From contig CAAGIP010000067.1 of the NCBI GenBank assembly GCA_900769955.1, positions 1-6,696 of the forward strand: a stretch of 6,696 nt of DNA, read 5' to 3'. The stretch comes from Spirochaetia bacterium (GTDB lineage Bacteria; Spirochaetota; Spirochaetia; Sphaerochaetales; Sphaerochaetaceae). This document shows, one piece after another, positions 5,860 to 6,696 of this stretch. The notes beneath the pieces were generated by a model that saw only the letters and a list, made by a program, of their open reading frames with translations, was not told where the DNA came from and did not search any database. Within the stretch, counting starts at the first letter, position 1. Each line of letters opens with the position of its first letter. The position numbers were made by a program, and so were the translations under genes.

Positions 5860-5893
5860 CGTGTTAAAGAAAATATGCACCCGGTGTTTTGAT

Positions 5894-5922
5894 TTGTCTA
5901 ATTCTGCCCCATAAAGTATACT
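5894..5922 (+). promoter_or_regulatory. Promoter of adenosine deaminase, predicted leaderless
   Basis: TTGTCT (5894-5899, 4/6) and TATACT (5917-5922, 5/6) are spaced by exactly 17 bp. Six bases (TATTCC) then lead to the ATG at 5929, so the predicted +1 is the A of the start codon. The 20 bases upstream of the ATG contain no Shine-Dalgarno. Confidence 0.6.
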
Positions 5923-5928
5923 TATTCC

Positions 5929-6696
5929 ATGATCACGAAGGAAATGATTAAAAGAGTTCCCAAAGTGGAGCTCCACGACCATCTTGACGGAGGTCTCAGA
6001 ATCGAGACCATTATCGAACTCTCCAGAAAGGAAGGTCTTCCCCTTCCTTCGTTCGACCCAGTCGAACTGAAGGAGTGGTTTGTGAGGGGATGCAGGCAGA
6101 AATCACTATCCCTCTACCTTGAAACCTTCCAGTATACCGTTCAGGTAATGCAGACGAAGGAAAATCTGGAACGTGTCGCATTTGAAGCCATCGAGGATCT
6201 TGCAAAGGAAAACGTGGTATATGCCGAGATCAGGTTCGCACCCGATCTCCACACAAAGAAAGGTCTTAACCTGGAAGAGGTGGTAACCGCCGTCCTCTCA
6301 GGTCTTGATAAGGGTAAGGCAAAGACAGGACTCCAGTATGGTCTCATCCTCTGCGCAATGAGAAATGAGGATCCGTCCCGCACACTTGAGATAGCTGAGC
6401 TTGCAGTCGCATTCTCCGACCGAGGAGTCGTCGCTTTCGACATTGCTGGGGACGAGTGCGGACATCCGCCAAAGAAGCACCTTGAAGCCTTCCAGTATAT
6501 CAGGAACAAGAACTTCAACATCCCGATCCATGCAGGTGAGGCATTTGGTGTTGAATCGATCTGGCAGGCGATCCAGATCTGCGGTGCCCACAGAATAGGT
6601 CACGGAGTAAGACTTGTTGAGGACATGCACATTGAAGGAAGCACGATCGGAAAGCTCGGATCCCTTTCCCAGTTCATGCTGGACAGGAGAATACCG
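5929..6696 (+). CDS. add: Adenosine deaminase, 3' end outside window
   Basis: Adenosine deaminase hydrolyses adenosine or deoxyadenosine to inosine or deoxyinosine plus ammonia in purine salvage. The first 256 residues are present; the family is usually about 330-350. Zinc ligands are seen in VELHDHLDGG (His16, His18) and IHAGE (His201, with catalytic Glu204). HRIGHG carries the active-site His225. YAEIRFAP (98-105) and FDIAGDE (170-176) are further family signatures. The last zinc ligand, the aspartate near residue 280, lies beyond the right edge. HDHLDGG rather than the enteric HVHLDGA places it in a different subgroup, and adenine- or aminofutalosine-deaminase relatives cannot be fully excluded. 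The start at 5929 is taken as the first in-frame ATG, 13 residues before the metal motif. The next ATG (5944) has AAGGAA directly abutting it, too close to act as a ribosome binding site. Confidence 0.93.
   Translation, partial: MITKEMIKRVPKVELHDHLDGGLRIETIIELSRKEGLPLPSFDPVELKEWFVRGCRQKSLSLYLETFQYTVQVMQTKENLERVAFEAIEDLAKENVVYAEIRFAPDLHTKKGLNLEEVVTAVLSGLDKGKAKTGLQYGLILCAMRNEDPSRTLEIAELAVAFSDRGVVAFDIAGDECGHPPKKHLEAFQYIRNKNFNIPIHAGEAFGVESIWQAIQICGAHRIGHGVRLVEDMHIEGSTIGKLGSLSQFMLDRRIP

Noticed and set aside
6141..6521. Minus-strand open frames inside adenosine deaminase
   Set aside because: Low-complexity Ser/Arg-rich translations opposite a clearly conserved coding region.

Overview
The window looks like chromosomal DNA from a mid-GC bacterium with AGGAGG-type ribosome binding sites and compact intrinsic terminators. 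Split-type transketolase, a prolyl-tRNA synthetase with an inserted editing domain plus two CxxC pairs, and nagA point most readily to a Bacillota (clostridial or erysipelotrichial) gut or anaerobic lineage. A spirochaete cannot be excluded. The taxonomic call is an inference from gene types only; there is no rRNA or other marker here beyond proS.

Layout from left to right. Positions 1-1188, minus strand: a two-gene (or longer) operon with a class II aldolase of the L-fuculose-phosphate aldolase type, followed by the N-terminal half of a split transketolase that runs off the left edge. Positions 1189-1368: divergent promoter region. Positions 1369-3126, plus strand: proS, alone, ending at a bidirectional terminator (3146-3181). 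Positions 3205-5163, minus strand: a short-chain dehydrogenase (SDR) followed by nagA, tightly coupled. Positions 5227-5739, minus strand: a small stand-alone ankyrin-repeat protein whose terminator abuts the SDR promoter. Positions 5740-5928: an AT-rich divergent intergenic region with nested inverted repeats. Positions 5929-6696, plus strand: adenosine deaminase (add), cut by the right edge.

Functionally this is mostly metabolism: sugar-phosphate cleavage and two-carbon transfer (aldolase plus transketolase), amino-sugar salvage (NagA plus an unassigned SDR), purine salvage (adenosine deaminase), and one housekeeping tRNA synthetase. The ankyrin protein has no assigned role.

The most interesting signals are in how the genes are expressed. 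Three genes (aldolase, SDR, adenosine deaminase) have no Shine-Dalgarno sequence and carry a -10-like hexamer ending 6-7 nt before the ATG, which would place the transcription start on or next to the start codon (candidate leaderless mRNAs). By contrast, both intra-operon junctions (aldolase/transketolase and SDR/nagA) use a TAG stop embedded in the next gene's AGGAGG ribosome binding site. No mobile element, CRISPR array, tRNA or rRNA was seen, and I found no clear evidence of an entirely new multi-gene system.
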